Shown here one piece after another: positions 1 through 7,363 of a stretch of DNA of 14,321 nt. This DNA is from Nitrospinae bacterium RIFCSPLOWO2_12_FULL_45_22 (lineage in GTDB: Bacteria > 2-12-FULL-45-22). Under the pieces are notes generated by a model. That model was not told the origin of the DNA. It worked only from the letters and a program-made list of their open reading frames with translations, and ran no database searches. The position numbers and the translations under genes are program-made. Numbering within the stretch: the stretch's first letter is position 1; each line of letters opens with the position of its first letter. Where the stretch lies: the NCBI GenBank assembly GCA_001803565.1, contig MHDQ01000259.1, positions 1 through 14,321 on the forward strand, read 5' to 3'.

Positions 1-1155
1 TGGCCTATGGAATTTCAGAATCCTGAATGGTACCGTAGAAAGGGAGAGATAAGAAACTGGGATTCATTTCCTGAGGCAAGGGACGGAGATTTTTGCTCCC
101 TGAAGGAGCTTGATACATCTAACAGGGAAGTATTAAAGGCCCTGATAGATGTCTATAAATACTGGATCGCTGTTTCTGACATTGACGGATACAGGCTTGA
201 TGCAGTAAAGCATCTTGAGGACTCAAGCACAGCAATATTCTGCTCTGCAATAAGGGAATATGCCCAGAAGATAGGGAAGAAAAACTTCTTCCTGTTTGGA
301 GAGATTATCGGAGATGACAGATTTATAGACCAGTATATAGCACGCAATGCCCGCATACCGGAAACCAATGAGAGATTTCCATCCCTCGATGCAGCCCTGG
401 ATTTTCCCCTCTGGGGAATTCTTGAAGGGATTATTAAAGGTTTTATAAACCCTGCTGAGTTGAGAGCAAGATATGAAAGATTTAAAGAACTCTATAGCGA
501 CCACGGCCAGGCAGGTCAATATTTTGTTACCTTTGTTGATAATCATGACCAGATCGGGCGTTCACCACGAGGAAGATTTCTCCATAATAATCCCTTCAAT
601 AAACAGGCAGTGCTTGCTATAGGCTATTTACTCACGAGTTCAGGCATCCCCTGTGTCTACTATGGCACTGAACAGGGATTCGATGGTGGAGGTGACCATG
701 ATAAATACATAAGGGAATGCATGTTCGGTGGTAAATGGGGGGCATTTAATACAACAGGGCATCACTTCTTCAACGCCGAGAATCCCATCTATAAAGAGAT
801 TTCACTGATAGCAAAAATAAGACATGAGGAGCCTGCACTCCGCTATGGGAGACAGTATTTCAGAGAGATATCCGGAAATGGCATTGATTTTGGCTTCCCC
901 CTTGATGGCAGATGTACATTAGCATACTCAAGGGTTCTTGATGATACAGAGATACTCATTGCCATGAACCTCGATACTAATCCGAGAAATGATTTTATAA
1001 CAGCTGACGCTAACCTCACACCTGCTGGTAAGGAGATGGTGAACCTTCTGAAACCTGAATCGAAAGTCATTGTAAATAAGGCAATTGGACGACACATAAT
1101 TAATGCCCCTTTCGACCCTCATGAGATTGCCATATTTAAACTAAGAGTAGATTGA
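1..1155 (+). CDS. GH13 alpha-amylase-family glycoside hydrolase, C-terminal part (5' end outside window)
   Basis: This enzyme should hydrolyse or rearrange alpha-glucosidic bonds in starch, glycogen or related glucans. The frame is open to the left edge (W-P precede the first Met at 7), so the N-terminal part of the (beta/alpha)8 barrel is missing and Met 7 is probably internal. Numbering from Met 7, three GH13 signatures are visible: region II GYRLDAVKH with the nucleophile Asp65, region III FGEI with the acid/base Glu99, and region IV TFVDNHD with the third catalytic Asp181. After the barrel comes a beta-rich tail (about residues 290-382) typical of the GH13 C-terminal domain. All catalytic residues are present, so it should be active if the upstream part is intact. 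Substrate specificity cannot be read from this fragment. Family assignment is firm; the exact activity is not. Confidence 0.93.
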   Translation, partial: WPMEFQNPEWYRRKGEIRNWDSFPEARDGDFCSLKELDTSNREVLKALIDVYKYWIAVSDIDGYRLDAVKHLEDSSTAIFCSAIREYAQKIGKKNFFLFGEIIGDDRFIDQYIARNARIPETNERFPSLDAALDFPLWGILEGIIKGFINPAELRARYERFKELYSDHGQAGQYFVTFVDNHDQIGRSPRGRFLHNNPFNKQAVLAIGYLLTSSGIPCVYYGTEQGFDGGGDHDKYIRECMFGGKWGAFNTTGHHFFNAENPIYKEISLIAKIRHEEPALRYGRQYFREISGNGIDFGFPLDGRCTLAYSRVLDDTEILIAMNLDTNPRNDFITADANLTPAGKEMVNLLKPESKVIVNKAIGRHIINAPFDPHEIAIFKLRVD

Positions 1156-1161
1156 GGGTCG

Positions 1162-1226
1162 CAAACCTTCAAAAATCATTTGATAAAGGTAAAAGGAAAG
1201 GATAATAAATGAAGAATGAAGGTTTG
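1162..1226. repeat. 9-bp inverted repeat after the GH13 gene
   Basis: CAAACCTTC at 1162-1170 is the exact reverse complement of GAAGGTTTG at 1218-1226, with 47 bases between. It lies just after the GH13 stop codon and before the small membrane ORF. The loop is long and no T-run follows, so it is not a standard intrinsic terminator. It may be chance or the edge of an old insertion. Confidence 0.25.
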
Positions 1227-1292
1227 TCCCCGGACTGTCGCTTCCGGCGGCGTGCTTTCAGGGGATGAGAGGAGTGGCTATAGATTGCCCTC

Positions 1293-1595
1293 GTGGGGCA
1301 TGTTGTTTTATCATTTGTCATATGGTTTCTATTATTTCAGGGTGCTTTATGGACACTTGCCGTCACCCGGCTTCTCAATGTCGGGGTCTTTAGCATATTT
1401 CTGGGATGGCTCGGTTTCTATCTTTCTGTAAGCGGCACATTGTGTGTAATTATTGCAGCGCTTTTTGGCCTCGGCATCCCTTTTCTTTTACTTAAAGGAA
1501 ACCTTATTGATTTACCATGGGGAAGAGACCAGGAGAAAGATAAGGGATTTTATCAATATTTTGGAATTAAGGACGGAAGATCTTCAAAGAAGTAA
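1293..1595 (+). CDS. small hydrophobic membrane protein, unknown function
   Basis: I do not recognise this 100-residue protein. About residues 4-68 are almost wholly hydrophobic and could form two or three membrane helices (for example WFLLFQGALW, GVFSIFLGWLGFYL, VIIAALFGLGIPFLLL). A charged tail ending GRSSKK follows and should be cytoplasmic. The frame is bounded upstream by TAG at 1281, leaving only GTG at 1293 or a rare ATT at 1284 as a start. The purine-rich AGAGGAG at 1268-1274 is better spaced for 1284 (9 bases) than for 1293 (18 bases), so the start is uncertain and a 5'-damaged gene is possible. The stop lies 51 bases before the next gene's start, so the two may be co-transcribed. 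A competing frame (1216-1431) encodes no recognisable pattern. The hydrophobic profile argues that this frame is or was coding. Confidence 0.6.
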   Translation: MGHVVLSFVIWFLLFQGALWTLAVTRLLNVGVFSIFLGWLGFYLSVSGTLCVIIAALFGLGIPFLLLKGNLIDLPWGRDQEKDKGFYQYFGIKDGRSSKK

Positions 1596-1648
1596 TCGAG
1601 ATAGATGTCACAATTCTTTGTTTATAGGTTTCATTGGGGAGGTGTTAA

Positions 1649-3019
1649 ATGTCAAACGATTTCGCCGATATCAAGGGTAAGGCTGAAAAGTTGAGAAAGG
1701 ATATAGATGAAGTTAAAGCCCTTATAAGTAAGTGCAGTAATGAGGTATCGGCTGAGGTATCGACCATGAGGAATGAAGTTGATGACCTGTTAGCCAAAAC
1801 TCTTTCCTCCCCTGAAAAGTGGGATGGGGCTAAGGATAGTCAGACTGATATAATTAAGAAGATTAGCGAGGTGTTGCCAGGTAGGATAAAGATGCTGAAG
1901 GACAGTCTAATCCAGGCAGCCGGTGGACCGGCTGTTAGTATGAAAGGGGTAAAGCGTGTAGTCATTCCAGGGATTATCCTTTTAATAATAATGGTAGGAA
2001 TTTATATCTGGCTCCATTACTTTGACAAGATCCCTTCCTACGATAGGAATAGCGGCAAGGCATTTTTCAGGGCCCTTGGGAGGGTCAAGGCATCTACTGC
2101 AAGGCCAGAAGTAAGGCCAGAGGAAGTGTCTGATGCATTGAAGGAGCTATATGAAAATGGGGTCGGAAATGATTTATTGACATTAGAGTTTTTAGAGAGG
2201 ATTAATTTCCTCAAGGGGTTTGTATCAAGCTTTACACTCAATGAGATCCCTATGAATGATAAAAAGATAATGGATTTAAGGGATAAGCTGCCCCGCACAG
2301 AGGAAGAAATAAAAGGGGTCAAAGTCAATACCAATGATAAGGAGACCAAGGAAAAGATCATTGTAGCGTTAAATGAGATCAAGCAAACCCTTGACGACCA
2401 AAAAAAAGAAAAGATAAAGTTGAACGACCTTGTTACCCTGATTGCTCGTATTACCTCTATTCCCGATTTCAAAACGAAGGTGGATGGCAAAGAGGTTGAG
2501 CTTTTGAACCCCATTAGAGTTTCATATCTCAAGGACCTTATAGCGGCCTGGTCAACCTCTGCCCTCTCACAAACCGACCCCCGGGTGGTTGAGATAAAAG
2601 ATAAGATCGAGAGGATTGATAAGGAAGCAGTGGGGCTTTCCCAGAATGCTGGATTTTTCTGGATCACCAGCTACTGGAGGTGGCTAGAGATTGTATTCTG
2701 GGGAGAATTTGGGGTGATAGTTGGTATCCTTATCTGGGTGTGTGCCCAGCTAGAGGCAGGTAAATATACGAAGGATGTGTATGATAAAGAGAAATATTGG
2801 TATTTGACAGAGGTGGTTATAGGACCCATCGTTATCGTGGCGGTCTTCTTTCTATTGAAACAGTTTATAGGGACACTCTTGACTGGGATTACAGAGGAGG
2901 AGGTCAAGGGCTCTATTTATATTACCCTTGGCTTATCTTTTGTCCTTGGACTCTATATACGGAGGACGCTGGGCATCTTCGATTTTATTAAGCAAAAACT
3001 GCCACTTCCAAAGAATTGA
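1649..3019 (+). CDS. 456-aa membrane protein with N-terminal coiled coil and four predicted TM segments
   Basis: I do not recognise the family. The start is well supported: GGGGAGGTG at 1635-1643 lies 5 bases before ATG 1649. Residues 1-95 are charged and helical (likely coiled coil). A first membrane helix is at about 104-124 (VVIPGIILLIIMVGIYIWL). A large hydrophilic domain of about 215 residues follows, rich in Lys and Glu with more helical stretches. Three further helices lie at about 345-366, 389-407 and 422-437, and the basic end KQKLPLPKN is probably cytoplasmic. The layout (one TM, a large soluble domain, then a TM cluster) suggests a membrane sensor or scaffold, with the middle domain on one side of the membrane. 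No catalytic motif was seen. The function is unknown; that it is a real gene is near certain. Confidence 0.88.
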   Translation: MSNDFADIKGKAEKLRKDIDEVKALISKCSNEVSAEVSTMRNEVDDLLAKTLSSPEKWDGAKDSQTDIIKKISEVLPGRIKMLKDSLIQAAGGPAVSMKGVKRVVIPGIILLIIMVGIYIWLHYFDKIPSYDRNSGKAFFRALGRVKASTARPEVRPEEVSDALKELYENGVGNDLLTLEFLERINFLKGFVSSFTLNEIPMNDKKIMDLRDKLPRTEEEIKGVKVNTNDKETKEKIIVALNEIKQTLDDQKKEKIKLNDLVTLIARITSIPDFKTKVDGKEVELLNPIRVSYLKDLIAAWSTSALSQTDPRVVEIKDKIERIDKEAVGLSQNAGFFWITSYWRWLEIVFWGEFGVIVGILIWVCAQLEAGKYTKDVYDKEKYWYLTEVVIGPIVIVAVFFLLKQFIGTLLTGITEEEVKGSIYITLGLSFVLGLYIRRTLGIFDFIKQKLPLPKN

Positions 3020-3254
3020 GTTAACGAAAAAGAGCAAAATAATAGGGGTTAATCTGGCATTAGTGGCGGAACCCAGAATAAGTTACAATCTGAATATTCA
3101 TTTTTTAAATATATCATATGCTTATCCACTTAACTCCTAATAAATCTAGCTCAAACTGTTCGCTGGTAAGGCTTTATGCGAAAAAAATGGGAGATCATTC
3201 AAATATTTAATTCATCAATAAAATGGTATAGTTACGGTTGGATTTAGGAGCTAA

Positions 3255-3608
3255 GTCAATAGGCATTATATCATTATAATCGACAGCGAGGGAAAATTTA
3301 TTGGAATGATGGATGCCCGCGAGCTCAATTCTATCTTTATGTCTCCTGAGGCACCATTTAATTCAGATGACTTTGCAAGGTGGATAAACATGTCTGACAC
3401 GGCTTCTCTAACAAACCTTTCAGGATTTTTGTCAGCTAAAGATGCCATCAAAAATGATTCGGACAAACAGAGAGCCCTGGAGAGAATGGAGGCCCTTAAT
3501 ACCGAGACCCTCCCTGTTATAGATGAAGCGGGAAAGTTTGTTGGGGTTGTTGACAGGTCCCGCCTAATAGCAAGTCTAATTATTGATGTGGCAAACAAAG
3601 TTCAGTGA
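3255..3608 (+). pseudogene. fragment of a tandem CBS-domain protein lacking its 5' end
   Basis: CBS domains usually come in pairs and bind adenine nucleotides to regulate an attached enzyme, channel or transporter. The first in-frame ATG is at 3306, but the open frame continues back to the stop codon at 3252 and already reads HYIIIIDSEGKFIGMMDA. That is the closing half of a first CBS domain, so the ATG falls inside a conserved motif. The second CBS domain is complete at its end: TLPVIDEAGKFVGVVDRS followed by a closing helix at about residues 66-97 counted from ATG 3306. There is no canonical start codon between 3255 and 3306, and I found no matching first half in the other forward frames upstream. 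The best reading is a 5'-truncated remnant. A short expressed protein from 3306 or from a non-standard start remains possible. Confidence 0.7.
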
Positions 3609-3744
3609 AACTCACAAAAAATCATAATGGATTGTAACTGTTGAGCAAGGTTGGTCTTATATTGGTAAGCATTGAACACGTAAGAGGCGGCCGTATCTGG
3701 CTGTATTGATTTGGGTTTAATGGTCCGACACGGAGGATTAAAAT

Positions 3745-4374
3745 ATGGAGATAAACAGAAGTGTTCGGCTTGAAGGCAAAGATTATATACCTTCCGAAAC
3801 CACAAAAGACTTGCTCGTTTTACATCATACCGTTGGTGGTACTGCCCTAAGCACAATCAACTTCTGGAAGACAGACCCTAACAGGATTGCCACTGCATAT
3901 GTTATTGAAAGAAATGGTGAAATCTATGAGGTCTTTGACCCTAAGTACTGGGCATTTCACCTTGGGCTTAAAGGCACTGGCGGTGCTGTGGATAAGAGGA
4001 GTATTGGTATCGAGATTGCCAGTGAGGGGGGGTTAACCCAGAGGGATGGAAAACTATATTGTTTTGGCAAGGTTTCTGACCGGACATTGTTTACTCAGGA
4101 GTATTATGACCATGGAATGCCCTGGAGGGGATACCGCTTCTTCGACGCATACTCTGATGCTCAGATATCAGCGGTGATTGAGCTTATCAATCAGATCTGC
4201 GACCAGTTTAAAATACCCAGGCACACCCCTGCTAACCATTTTGGTGCCGATGATAGCTATCGACAATTTGCTGGTATTCTTGGCCATCATCATCTGCGAC
4301 CTGATAAATCTGATATCCACCCTGGTTTCGCCTGGCAAGGGGTTATTGAGGGGTGTAGTCTGGAGTTAATTTAA
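3745..4374 (+). CDS. N-acetylmuramoyl-L-alanine amidase (Amidase_2 / PGRP fold)
   Basis: This zinc amidase should cleave the bond between N-acetylmuramic acid and L-Ala in peptidoglycan or muropeptides. The 209-residue product is a near single-domain Amidase_2 protein. The motif LVLHHTVGG supplies the first zinc ligand, His27. The segment GHHHLRPDKSDIHPG supplies His181 and Asp190, corresponding by spacing to the AmpD ligands in its GHSDIAPGRKTDPG motif (established for E. coli AmpD). The core motifs ATAYVIERNGEIYEV and RSIGIEI are typical of the fold. The start is set by CGGAGG at 3731-3736, 8 bases before ATG 3745. No signal peptide is visible, so it is either cytoplasmic (muropeptide recycling) or exported by another route. 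It sits between two decayed genes but shows no damage itself. Family assignment is firm; lytic versus recycling role is open. Confidence 0.9.
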   Translation: MEINRSVRLEGKDYIPSETTKDLLVLHHTVGGTALSTINFWKTDPNRIATAYVIERNGEIYEVFDPKYWAFHLGLKGTGGAVDKRSIGIEIASEGGLTQRDGKLYCFGKVSDRTLFTQEYYDHGMPWRGYRFFDAYSDAQISAVIELINQICDQFKIPRHTPANHFGADDSYRQFAGILGHHHLRPDKSDIHPGFAWQGVIEGCSLELI

Positions 4375-4441
4375 TTGGGTTAAAGCAAAGAAATATACAG
4401 AACACCGAAAAAGGGGAAGTTCTAAATTATGGGAGGGTATT

Positions 4442-5103
4442 ATGGCTTTGAGGGCTGATGCTGTTTTTGAAGGCGGTGGGGTTAAAGGTATTGGATTAGT
4501 AGGTGCAGTATCCGAAATTGAAAGGGCCGGCTATGAATTCGAAAATCTTGCTGGTACCTCAGCCGGGGCAATCGTTACTGCCCTCCTTGCAGTAAACTAT
4601 AATGCCGGAGAGATTAAAAGAGAACTTGAAAAGCTTAATTACAACAATTTCAAGGATGAGGGATTACTTGACAAACTAGGCATTGTCGGTAAGGGGTTGA
4701 GTATTGGCTTTGAATATGGAATCTACGAAGGAGAATATTTTGAAGCCTGGACGAGAATCTATTGGAGGCCAAAGGAAAAACCACATTTGAGCAAATAAGG
4801 ACAGAATATAAAGAAGAGAAGTATAGATATAAACTGCAGGTGGTAGCAGCAGATATTACCGATAGAAAACTCCTTATTCTCCCAGGAGATCTAAGAAATT
4901 TTGGATATGATCCTGATCAGTTCAGCATCTCAAGAGCTGTAAGAATGAATATGAGTATCCCGGTATTTTTTGAGCCTGTTAAGCTGAGGGACAATAGCGG
5001 AAGGGACCATTTTATAGTGGATGGTGGGGTATTGAGTATAAAGTTATTCAACTTAAGCTACCAGCCTGGACGTTATCAGCCATTGGGGTTGAACGATCTA
5101 TAG
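4442..5103 (+). pseudogene. patatin-like phospholipase, frameshifted and with abnormal 3' end
   Basis: Patatins are Ser-Asp acyl hydrolases acting on membrane lipids. The first frame (4442-4798) begins after a strong GGGAGGG (4431-4437). It carries the oxyanion loop GGGVKGIG (residues 11-18) and the nucleophile elbow GTSAGA (Ser40). The second frame (overlapping, to 5103) continues the fold with VVAADITD, SRAVRMNMSIPVFFEPV and the catalytic DGG (Asp codon at 5020). The frames join if one T is restored in TATTGG near 4759-4763, giving IYLEAKGKT. After DGGVLS the usual NFP-like continuation is replaced by about 22 unrelated residues and a stop. The gene therefore has two defects, and the product is unlikely to be functional unless the shift is a sequence error or programmed. 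It follows the amidase by 67 bases. Family assignment is firm. Confidence 0.88.
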
Positions 5104-5362
5104 GAAATGGAGGTTGGGGGTGGACACACTAATTACATCTCTCCGGTTTGAAATTGGGTCTTTGCTCTTAGGTCTGGTGCTGATAGTGACCTTATCGCTT
5201 TGACAAGCCTGGTGCCGGGGTTGCAGTAGATCCGAGGGACAGGGCTTCACTGGCCGCTGTGCCCAAGTGAAAGTTCTCAATGTTGTCTGTCATCCTCTGA
5301 GTGAAGTCGTTTAGATTTAATAAAATATGCGTTGAGTCAGACTTTATGAATAGAGACGGGCT
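5104..5362. other. 259-base gene-poor stretch after the broken patatin gene
   Basis: No convincing long gene is present. A 27-codon reading frame starts at GTG 5120, 6 bases after GGAGG (5109-5113), and encodes a peptide with a hydrophobic second half (EIGSLLLGLVLIVTLSL), ending at TGA 5201-5203. In another frame a short open stretch (about 5190-5270) reads DKPGAGVAVDPRDRASLAAV before a stop, which could be a remnant of some gene but matches nothing I know. Base composition changes from GC-rich (about 5200-5275) to AT-rich (about 5308-5345) just before the next gene, consistent with a junction of sequences of different history. Confidence 0.45.
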
Positions 5363-6310
5363 ATGAACATTCTTAAGGCAATAGCGAAATTTATTGGTTG
5401 GTTGTCTGGTTCTTTAGCTGGAATTGGTGCCATTTTCGCCGTTTGCGGCTACCTAATAACTATTGCAAATTTACATTTATTGGGCCTGGATATTCGAATA
5501 TTGGATTATAATACGGAATATTATTTGAGAAGAGGGGGGAATTTCTTTTTCTATCTGGTAAGCCTAATGGGCGAAAAGATATTGCTACCACTATTAGTCA
5601 TAATGCTTATTGTATCAGTAATATTTCTTCTATTTTATGTAGTTATAACAAAAAGTTCTGTTTATAAGCATTTTGTATTATTTTGGAACAGAATTTTGAA
5701 TATTAAATCTGAATATTCACCAGTTTTTAGGGCTTTAATTTTTATATTTATGGTTATCCTATTTATTTACCAGCTAGGTCCACGCTTAGAGTTATTTATT
5801 ACCCCTTTGAAGATATCTAATCTATTATATGATATTGATGAAACAGATACTAACGCTCTAAAGAGTTCAATAAAGCGCTCCATTCTAAGTGGAGAAACCA
5901 AGGAATTGGCATTTCGTTTTTATGAAATTTTAATGTCTGTAGTTATGGCAGGTTTGCTATTATTCGTGGTCTGGCGTGTCACCCTCACCTGGCCGCTGCG
6001 AATTATATTAGTTTCTCCATTTGTCGTTATTTTTATTCTCTACCTTCTATTTTTGCCCATGGTTTATGGCGTATTGATACTTACCCCTGAATTTCCCCCC
6101 ATCGCAGTTAGTTCTAAAAATGAGATGATTTCAAACCAATCTGGACCATTTTATCTTCTCAATAAGAAAGAAGAGGAATTTATCGTATGGGATTCTGCGA
6201 ATAAGAAATTGATCTGGATTCCAAAAAAAGAAGTCAGCGTAGCGGAAATTTGGCGTAGTGAACCTCTTTTTAAAAAGCATCGAAAAGCGGAGGGGCCGGA
6301 GAAGCCATGA
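5363..6310 (+). CDS. multi-spanning inner-membrane protein, unknown function
   Basis: I do not recognise this 315-residue protein. Predicted membrane segments are at about 10-36, 70-95, 121-138, 188-208 and 212-242. A loop of about 50 residues rich in charged residues (about 139-187) lies between the third and fourth. A soluble C-terminal region of about 70 residues contains EEEFIVWDSANKKLIWIPKKE, which looks like a small beta domain, and ends in a basic Lys/Arg-rich tail. The ribosome binding site is weak (GAGACGGG a few bases before ATG 5363). Base composition is clearly more AT-rich than in the genes downstream. Its stop overlaps the start of the FecR-type lipoprotein (ATGA at 6307-6310), so the two are translationally coupled and probably act together. 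No transporter family motif was identified. Confidence 0.85.
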   Translation: MNILKAIAKFIGWLSGSLAGIGAIFAVCGYLITIANLHLLGLDIRILDYNTEYYLRRGGNFFFYLVSLMGEKILLPLLVIMLIVSVIFLLFYVVITKSSVYKHFVLFWNRILNIKSEYSPVFRALIFIFMVILFIYQLGPRLELFITPLKISNLLYDIDETDTNALKSSIKRSILSGETKELAFRFYEILMSVVMAGLLLFVVWRVTLTWPLRIILVSPFVVIFILYLLFLPMVYGVLILTPEFPPIAVSSKNEMISNQSGPFYLLNKKEEEFIVWDSANKKLIWIPKKEVSVAEIWRSEPLFKKHRKAEGPEKP

Positions 6311-7224
6311 TATTCCTTAAGGGAATATTAGCATATGTCAAACCTTTATCGTTATTCGTTTTCACTCTCTTCCTGTGGGGGTGTGCTCCCCTTTCTCCTG
6401 CACCAGATAAAGGAGTTTCTATTGGTAATATTCGCGTGGTGTATGGGGTAAATGCCTTTGTAAACCAAAGCAAAGCCTATAGCGGGATGAAGATTTATAG
6501 TGGGGACAAAGTGACAACCGGTCGTGATACTATGGTTTATGTGCAATTTCCTGACGGAGGCGTTATTCAGATAGACCAAAATACCGACCCAGAATTTTAC
6601 CAATGGTTTGAGCGTGGCAAGTGTATTATTAGAATTTTTTTCAAATTCGGCCAGGCATATGGAGAAACAAAAATAGGATGCGATTGGTTATTGGATACCG
6701 GGCACTTGGAAGGAGTACCAAAGACAAAATTTAATATAGAGATCACTCCAGAACGGTCAATTTTAACAGTTATACAAGGAAGGATGGAATTGACACAGCC
6801 GGAACGGATGTCGGTTGAACAATCATATCAAGTTGTGGTTTCTAAAAATAAGGTGGAGGGTGTGCGTGAACTTTCTCCCCAGGAGCTTCGTTCAGTGACT
6901 CGTTGGCGAGAACCGTATATTGATAGACCAGGCTGGTGTTGTAGTGGAGGAAAGGTCTTTGAAAGCTATCCTGAAGACTGTAAAGGCAGGAAGGGCTTTT
7001 TCTCCTATGATGAAGAAGAGGTCAGGGAGGGGTGTATACCGAGAGAAGAGAGAATGGGCTGGTGTTGTAGTGGAGGAAAGGTCTTTGAAAGCTATCCTGA
7101 AGATTGTACACGAAGGACAGACTTTTTCTCCTATGATGAAAAAGAGGTCAGGGAAAGGTGTAGACCACCGATCCCAAAGAGGATACCAAAGAGGATACCA
7201 AAGAGAGGTGTCGGACCGTTCTAG
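6307..7224 (+). CDS. FecR-domain lipoprotein with duplicated Cys-rich module
   Basis: FecR domains are periplasmic sensing or binding modules. The N-terminus (residues 1-26) is a signal peptide ending in the lipobox LWGC with Cys26; Trp at -2 is unusual but Leu at -3 and Gly at -1 fit. Residues about 37-165 form a FecR-like domain: YSGMKIYSGDKVTTGRDT, VQFPDGGVIQID and SILTVIQGRMEL are the usual landmarks. Residues 209-250 and 251-285 are tandem copies of a module beginning GWCCSGGKVFESYPEDC, each with four cysteines (211, 212, 225, 243 and 253, 254, 267, 285), which may form disulfides or bind metal. The C-terminus has PKRI repeated from residue 290. The start overlaps the previous gene's stop by 4 bases. 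Lipid anchoring is predicted; outer- versus inner-membrane placement is uncertain. Confidence 0.85.
   Translation: MIFLKGILAYVKPLSLFVFTLFLWGCAPLSPAPDKGVSIGNIRVVYGVNAFVNQSKAYSGMKIYSGDKVTTGRDTMVYVQFPDGGVIQIDQNTDPEFYQWFERGKCIIRIFFKFGQAYGETKIGCDWLLDTGHLEGVPKTKFNIEITPERSILTVIQGRMELTQPERMSVEQSYQVVVSKNKVEGVRELSPQELRSVTRWREPYIDRPGWCCSGGKVFESYPEDCKGRKGFFSYDEEEVREGCIPREERMGWCCSGGKVFESYPEDCTRRTDFFSYDEKEVRERCRPPIPKRIPKRIPKRGVGPF
6931..7161 (+). repeat. tandem 126-bp (42-residue) duplication inside the FecR lipoprotein gene
   Basis: Copy 1 begins at 6931 and copy 2 at 7057. The first 47 bases of the two copies are identical, and similarity continues through the FFSYDE and EVRE segments to the last conserved cysteine. 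The second copy is not followed by a third. The near-identity at DNA level points to a fairly recent in-frame duplication. Confidence 0.9.
7173..7208 (+). repeat. 12-bp tandem repeat encoding PKRI
   Basis: Three copies of a unit close to ACCAAAGAGGAT lie at 7173-7184, 7185-7196 and 7197-7208; the third is imperfect. They encode PKRI-PKRI-PKRG at the C-terminus of the FecR lipoprotein, a basic proline-containing tail. Short in-frame tandem repeats of this type can vary in copy number by slippage. Confidence 0.8.
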
Positions 7225-7239
7225 AGTGACCGTTGTATA

Positions 7240-7283
7240 GCCTCTTTACCTATTCCTGAACCTCTCCTAAAAATAGGAAGAGC
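7240..7283 (+). terminator. possible imperfect stem-loop after the FecR lipoprotein gene
   Basis: The arm GCCTCTTTACCTATT (7240-7254) pairs with AATAGGAAGAGC (7272-7283) through about 12 base pairs with bulges, leaving a 17-base loop. It lies 16 bases after the stop codon of the lipoprotein gene. The following bases are AT-rich but lack a clean T-run, so it may be a weak terminator or an mRNA-stabilising structure between the two transcriptional blocks. Confidence 0.35.
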
Positions 7284-7363
7284 GACTATTTAAATGTCTC
7301 TTTTGTGGTAGCAAAACTTAAGACCCAATTAAGGTCAAAGTTATAGAAATGGAGGATTTTAAG

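Noticed and set aside
1216-1431. 71-residue forward frame beginning with ATG 1216
   Set aside because: It overlaps the more convincing hydrophobic frame at 1293-1595, has no recognisable pattern, and lacks a good ribosome binding site.
2038-2667. 209-residue reverse-strand open frame
   Set aside because: It is antisense to the well-supported 456-residue membrane protein and its serine/leucine-rich composition is typical of a complement shadow.
3600-3625. Small GTGA-AAC-TCAC hairpin followed by an A-run
   Set aside because: The stem is 4 bp and the following run is A rather than T on the coding strand, so it is not a credible terminator for the CBS fragment.
3745-5103. Prophage lysis cassette or CBASS-type defence locus suggested by amidase and patatin
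   Set aside because: No holin, phage structural gene, cyclase or other signalling enzyme is in the window, and the patatin is broken.
6920-7240. 106-residue forward frame overlapping the FecR lipoprotein
   Set aside because: It only reflects the tandem duplication read in another frame; the FecR frame carries the recognisable domain and lipobox.
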